A stretch of DNA of 64,000 nucleotides from Sedimentisphaerales bacterium (GTDB taxonomy: Bacteria; Planctomycetota; Phycisphaerae; Sedimentisphaerales; Anaerobacaceae). The DNA is taken from contig JAFGEF010000074.1 of the NCBI GenBank assembly GCA_016931715.1, positions 1 to 64,000 on the forward strand. The letters are read 5' to 3'. Positions 59,603 through 64,000 of this stretch are shown here, in pieces. Every line of letters starts with the position of its first letter. Positions within the stretch are counted from its first letter, which is position 1. The notes beneath the pieces were generated by a model, which ran no database searches, was not told the origin of the DNA, and saw nothing but the letters and a program-made list of their open reading frames with translations. Both the position numbers and the translations under genes were made by a program.

Positions 59603-60877
59603 GTGACAATTCAGCAAAAAACTTTTTCAATCCGGTTTTTCTATGCGATATTATTAACGTTGCTCATGAAAGCGGAAGCTCCCGGTACAGCCCGTACCGA
59701 GGTTCCGGATCCGAGCATTATGCTTCCGCTGGTGTCAGCGGCTGCGGAAGCTGATGCGCCGCCGATAATCAAACCTGGCACAAGATTGATTTATTTCGGA
59801 ATGACGGCCAGTATCCCCGGAGCATACGGCAAACTCGTACAGGATGACAACGGCAACTGGATAGACAAAAACACAGGTCAAAAATATCGTGAAGAGCAAA
59901 TTACCGGCAACGGCGCTGCCGCATACAACGTCATACAAGTCGGATTCATAGGAAACAAGATTGCGCAGTTATCCAACAAGATATACACACTTGATATAAC
60001 TACACGAAAGTGCATGTATGGCACAAGCGATGGAATAGTCACTCACGCAGGCTGTGCAGCAGACTACTGGATTCATCCCAATGTGCTCAGGGATGTAAAA
60101 GAAGTCAACGCAGATGGCATGCGCATACTTCGTATGCCTTACACAGTTGCAGGTAAAACATATAAAGCAATTCGTTTTCAGCGGGATGATATCTCCGGTT
60201 ATCAGGCAAGAGTGTACGACCTGGAAACAGGACTATTGATTTTTTATGCCTTGCGAGTGCAGGGTCCGTCAGTTATTACACCTCCTTCCGGTTTATTTAA
60301 TACACCCGGCACAGGCGAAGGCAGCACACAGATATCTACCGGATGGATTGTTGAAATCAAGGATATTGACGTACCATGGAAGGCTGCTCCTATGCCCAAA
60401 TGGGTAAGCGAATTCAAACAACTGTCATTCAGGGGAGTACAAACTTCGATAGTGGCAGCAGCAAATACAAAACTCAACCGCAATATGGTAGTAACGCTTA
60501 CGCCCAAAGCACGAGGAACAGGATGGCTTCGATTCAGAAACGATGCTGTTATCGATAGTCTTCCGGGCATGCCTCCGGAAAAGGCACAGCAGGAAGGCTC
60601 CTGCGGCAGCGCTTCTATCGGCGGATTGTGGATATCGCCCGAGGAACTGGTTAAATTGCGCCCGCAGCAGTTAATCGAGCGTAATGAACTGGTAGGAACA
60701 ACTACCACAGTTACCCAGGCTGGAGCAGACAGTGTTACTCTAAGTGAAACAGGACCACTTCATAAAATAAGCTGTACATACAACACAAAAACAGGAATAT
60801 TAACTGCAACGACGACTTCTCAACAGATAGGGCTGGCAGAAATCATACAAAATCTGAAACTTACAAGCCAAAATTAA
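59603..60877 (+). CDS. Hypothetical secreted protein
   Basis: 424 aa ORF with hydrophobic N-terminus; no domain recognised. Confidence 0.65.
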   Translation: MTIQQKTFSIRFFYAILLTLLMKAEAPGTARTEVPDPSIMLPLVSAAAEADAPPIIKPGTRLIYFGMTASIPGAYGKLVQDDNGNWIDKNTGQKYREEQITGNGAAAYNVIQVGFIGNKIAQLSNKIYTLDITTRKCMYGTSDGIVTHAGCAADYWIHPNVLRDVKEVNADGMRILRMPYTVAGKTYKAIRFQRDDISGYQARVYDLETGLLIFYALRVQGPSVITPPSGLFNTPGTGEGSTQISTGWIVEIKDIDVPWKAAPMPKWVSEFKQLSFRGVQTSIVAAANTKLNRNMVVTLTPKARGTGWLRFRNDAVIDSLPGMPPEKAQQEGSCGSASIGGLWISPEELVKLRPQQLIERNELVGTTTTVTQAGADSVTLSETGPLHKISCTYNTKTGILTATTTSQQIGLAEIIQNLKLTSQN

Positions 60878-61154
60878 ATAATTCTGCATCAGTACCAAAA
60901 CCAAATAAACATTTTGTTTATACCATAGGAAAGGTTCTGTTTCAGCCGAACCTGATTGATACCGACAAGTTGCAATAGCTGTATAAAATCCAGACATCCC
61001 ACGGAATAAAACAACGGCTTAAATCAATTATTATCCTCATTTTCAGACCAATATTAGCATTTTTATAGACAAAAATAGCTTCCGCATCTATCTGGTACGA
61101 GTATTGCTGTTATTCCTATGTTGAAGTTTGTGTTTAGATAACGAAAGGCATGTA

Positions 61155-61514
61155 ATGTCAAGAACAGAAAACATATTCGATTTTCTCGATGCGGGAATCC
61201 GTGCTGAAAACCTGCGACAGAAAACAATAGCCAATAATATAGCAAATATTGAAACACCGGAATATCGAAGGCTTGATGTTAAATTTGAAGAAATCCTCTC
61301 GAAATCTCTGGATGAAGATGGCTCTGTCGAAATGAGTGACCTTGAACCTTTGCTTTATACTCCTAAAGATACACCTGTTAAAGAAAACGGAAATGATGTC
61401 AGCATGGAAACAGAAGTTGGCCAGTTGGTTGAAAATTCACTGAGATACAAGGCTTATGTTCGTTTACTTAACAAGAAATATCAGCAAATTGCCTCTGCGA
61501 TAGATATTAAGTGA
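61155..61514 (+). CDS. flgB: Flagellar basal-body rod protein FlgB
   Basis: FLDAGIRAENLRQKTIANNIANIETPEYRRLDVKFEE; internal start of ORF 61128..61514. Confidence 0.92.
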   Translation: MSRTENIFDFLDAGIRAENLRQKTIANNIANIETPEYRRLDVKFEEILSKSLDEDGSVEMSDLEPLLYTPKDTPVKENGNDVSMETEVGQLVENSLRYKAYVRLLNKKYQQIASAIDIK

Positions 61515-61553
61515 GACATTATAGGACTGCACGATAAATAAGGAAAGTGACGT

Positions 61554-61955
61554 ATGGCAACAATAAATAATATCAACCCGATGGATATAGCAATATCGGG
61601 TCTGAAGGCGCAGAACAAGCAATTGGAAGTAATATCTTCCAATATAGCAAATGCACGCACGACAGATACGGGGAATGGCGAACCATATCGCAGACTTCAG
61701 GCGGCGTTCAAGGCACAGGAAGATATTGGCGGCGTAGAACTGGATGATGTTACTCCTGATATGAGCGACTTTCTTAAAATTCTGGACCCCGGAAATCCGG
61801 CGGCAGATGAAAACGGCTATGTTTCCATGCCAAATGTCAATCTTCCTGTCGAAATGATAAATCTTTCAATAGCAGCAAAAGTATATCAGGCAAACACAGC
61901 AGTAATGAAAAGATACCAGCAAATGGTGGATACTACACTTGAATTATTAAGATAA
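61554..61955 (+). CDS. flgC: Flagellar basal-body rod protein FlgC
   Basis: AISGLKAQNKQLEVISSNIANARTTDTGNGEPYRR. Confidence 0.93.
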   Translation: MATINNINPMDIAISGLKAQNKQLEVISSNIANARTTDTGNGEPYRRLQAAFKAQEDIGGVELDDVTPDMSDFLKILDPGNPAADENGYVSMPNVNLPVEMINLSIAAKVYQANTAVMKRYQQMVDTTLELLR

Positions 61956-61970
61956 TCAGGGACAAAGATA

Positions 61971-62327
61971 ATGAATATAAATCCAAATATAAGCAGTATG
62001 CAAAATGCAATGAAAGGTATCCTGGAAAACAGCCAGATACAGAATAAAAACAATTCCGACAGCTCCATATCAAAAACCGTCGGAGCAGATACCCAGAAAT
62101 CGCAGTTTTCCGATGCCGTGAAATCCATCGAGGACATTTTGTCCGAAGTCGATAGCGTCCAGCAGTCTTCTGATGTATCAATCAAGGATTTACTGTCAGG
62201 AAAGAACACGGATATAACTTCTGTCGTCTCGGAAGTCGCAAAAGCTGATTTGAGCTTTAAACTGCTTGTCGGCGTAAGAAACAAACTCATCGAAGCTTAT
62301 AAACAAACGATGAATATGCCATTGTAA
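61971..62327 (+). CDS. fliE: Flagellar hook-basal body protein FliE
   Basis: C-terminal DLSFKLLVGVRNKLIEAYKQTMNMPL. Confidence 0.92.
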   Translation: MNINPNISSMQNAMKGILENSQIQNKNNSDSSISKTVGADTQKSQFSDAVKSIEDILSEVDSVQQSSDVSIKDLLSGKNTDITSVVSEVAKADLSFKLLVGVRNKLIEAYKQTMNMPL

Positions 62328-62364
62328 AAATACTTAAGGAAAGCAAAGAAAATATATAAAGGAC

Positions 62365-63855
62365 ATGATGGACTTTCTTGCAAAAATTTCAGCGGTATGG
62401 CAAAAGGTTAGTTTAGTGCAAAGAGCGCTGCTTATCGCAGTTGTGCTCACATTTATTTCAGCAGGCGCACTTCTGACTCACTGGGCGAGGAAACCGGATT
62501 TCAGACTATTGTACCAGGAACTTGGCCCGGAAGAAGCCTCAAAGATTATAGATAAAATATCAGAAAAAGGAATCGCTTACGATTTACGCGCAGGCGGAAC
62601 AAGTATTTACGTGCCGAAAGAGCAGGTCTATCAGCTTCGTCTTGATATGGCACAGGAAGGACTTCCCTCCGGTGATCAGGGCGGCTATAAAATCTTCGAC
62701 AATAGTAAAATCGGTGTCAGTCCATTTATTCAGAACGTGAACCTGCAGAGAGCTTTACAGGATGAAATAGCAAAAAGCATACAGGTCATAGAAGGTGTTG
62801 CTCATGCCAGAGTGCATATTGTAAATTCAGAACAAACGGTATTTACTGCCGAAGGAAGCCGGAAAACGGCTTCGGTCGTACTACAAATCAAACCCGGGCA
62901 CAAGCTAAGCCCTCTCAATGTTGCGGCTATCACTCATTTGTTATCAGGCAGTGTCGAGGGACTTGACGCGGAAAACGTTACAGTTATAGACAGCCAGGGA
63001 CGTCTTCTCTCGAATTCATCAGGCAATGCAATAGCAACGGGTTCGGGGACGGTTCAGGATTATAAAGAAAGAGTAGAGAAAGACCTTCAGAACAAAGCTG
63101 AAGAAATTTTAACTACTTTTCTGGGTACAGGCAGAGCAAAAGTAAAAGTTCATGCTGTTATCGATACGAATAGTATCACTACTGTTACTGAAACATACGA
63201 TCCTAAAGGAGTTCCTATAAAAGAAGAAGAAAAAACCAGTTCAGAGCCTGTTGCCGGTAATACTGCTGAAGGACAACCCGCTACACCAGCAAAAACATCA
63301 GAAATTACAACACAATATCAGGTAGGTAAAACCGTAAAGCAGGAGGCGATTTTACCGGGTGAAGTGAAATCTCTTTCCGTAGCCGCTGTTGTCGATTTGT
63401 CACCACGTGATGTCAATGGAACAGATACAGCCGCATCGACCGCAAAAATTATGGAGCTTGCCGATGTCGAGAAACTAATAGAAAACACACTTGGCCTCAA
63501 TCTTTCGGGACGAGATTCACTCAAAGTTGTCGATGTTAAAATTTCTCCTCCGGAAATGCCTGTAATAGAAGAAGAAGTAAAAGCAGGTCTGGATTTTATA
63601 GCAATTGCACGTCAGGCATCGCTCGGTATTATGGCAGTATGTGCATTGCTCGTTCTTCGGATGTTCAAAGGAGCGAAGAAAAAAGCACAGTCGGAAACTG
63701 CAGGCGTTCTGACGCAGGCAGCTCCAAATGCAGGTTATCTTCCAGGCCAGACTCAGAATTCTCCGCTAATAATTCGGCAGCAAATAACAAGCGCTCTGGA
63801 ACGCGACCCGGAAAAAGTAAGACAGTTATTCAATCAATGGATTCAGGAATCATAA
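62365..63855 (+). CDS. fliF: Flagellar M-ring protein FliF
   Basis: FRLLYQELGPEEASKIIDKISEKGIAYDLRAGGTSIYVP; LQRALQDEIAKSIQVIEGVAHARVHIV. Confidence 0.94.
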   Translation: MMDFLAKISAVWQKVSLVQRALLIAVVLTFISAGALLTHWARKPDFRLLYQELGPEEASKIIDKISEKGIAYDLRAGGTSIYVPKEQVYQLRLDMAQEGLPSGDQGGYKIFDNSKIGVSPFIQNVNLQRALQDEIAKSIQVIEGVAHARVHIVNSEQTVFTAEGSRKTASVVLQIKPGHKLSPLNVAAITHLLSGSVEGLDAENVTVIDSQGRLLSNSSGNAIATGSGTVQDYKERVEKDLQNKAEEILTTFLGTGRAKVKVHAVIDTNSITTVTETYDPKGVPIKEEEKTSSEPVAGNTAEGQPATPAKTSEITTQYQVGKTVKQEAILPGEVKSLSVAAVVDLSPRDVNGTDTAASTAKIMELADVEKLIENTLGLNLSGRDSLKVVDVKISPPEMPVIEEEVKAGLDFIAIARQASLGIMAVCALLVLRMFKGAKKKAQSETAGVLTQAAPNAGYLPGQTQNSPLIIRQQITSALERDPEKVRQLFNQWIQES

Positions 63856-63869
63856 AGAGGTGTTCGTAA

Positions 63870-64000
63870 ATGTCATTGTCCGGAAAACAAAAAGCAGCAA
63901 TGTTATTATTGAGTCTTGACGCCGCTACGGCTTCGGAACTCGTAAAAGGTCTTGATGCGAAAGCTGTGCAGGAACTGGCGGTGGAACTGGCTTATCTTGA
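63870..64000 (+). CDS. fliG: Flagellar motor switch protein FliG (partial, runs off the window)
   Basis: MSLSGKQKAAMLLLSLDAATASELVKGLDAKAVQELAVELAYL. Confidence 0.88.
   Translation, partial: MSLSGKQKAAMLLLSLDAATASELVKGLDAKAVQELAVELAYL

Overview
Bacterial window, about 64 kb with moderately low GC. The overall gene style looks like Planctomycetes/Phycisphaerae (PEP-CTERM tail, DUF1080, TPR-rich proteins, Rnf, GTG starts), but this is an inference from gene content. Most of it is ordinary chromosomal coding: fmt-def-lptB; metallophosphoesterase-yidC-mnmE; a small sugar-nucleotide/EPS cluster (DegT aminotransferase, NusG paralog, UDP-glucose dehydrogenase, epimerase); asnA; scattered carbohydrate-active genes (GH97, DUF1080, esterase, GH2, manA); nth; LOG; creD; radical SAM; apbE; a complete rnfCDGEAB cluster; glyA; rpsT; and the start of a flagellar operon (flgB-flgC-fliE-fliF-fliG). 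Three small toxin-antitoxin-type modules are present (RHH/PIN, MNT/HEPN, HicB/HicA). I found no CRISPR array, rRNA, confident tRNA, transposase or recognisable defence island. The best leads are: (i) a DUF1080 gene whose 3' end is a frameshifted relic of a TPR gene, with a matching ~110 bp direct repeat 2.5 kb away; (ii) an undescribed Cys-rich membrane protein translationally coupled to rnfC; (iii) a decayed PEP-CTERM gene (39.0-39.5 kb), plus a possible second PEP-CTERM tail relic at 56.15 kb; (iv) a family of short palindromic intergenic repeats; (v) an orphan PAS-PAS protein ending where a histidine kinase core would normally start. All family assignments come from reading motifs by eye; no database search was run.
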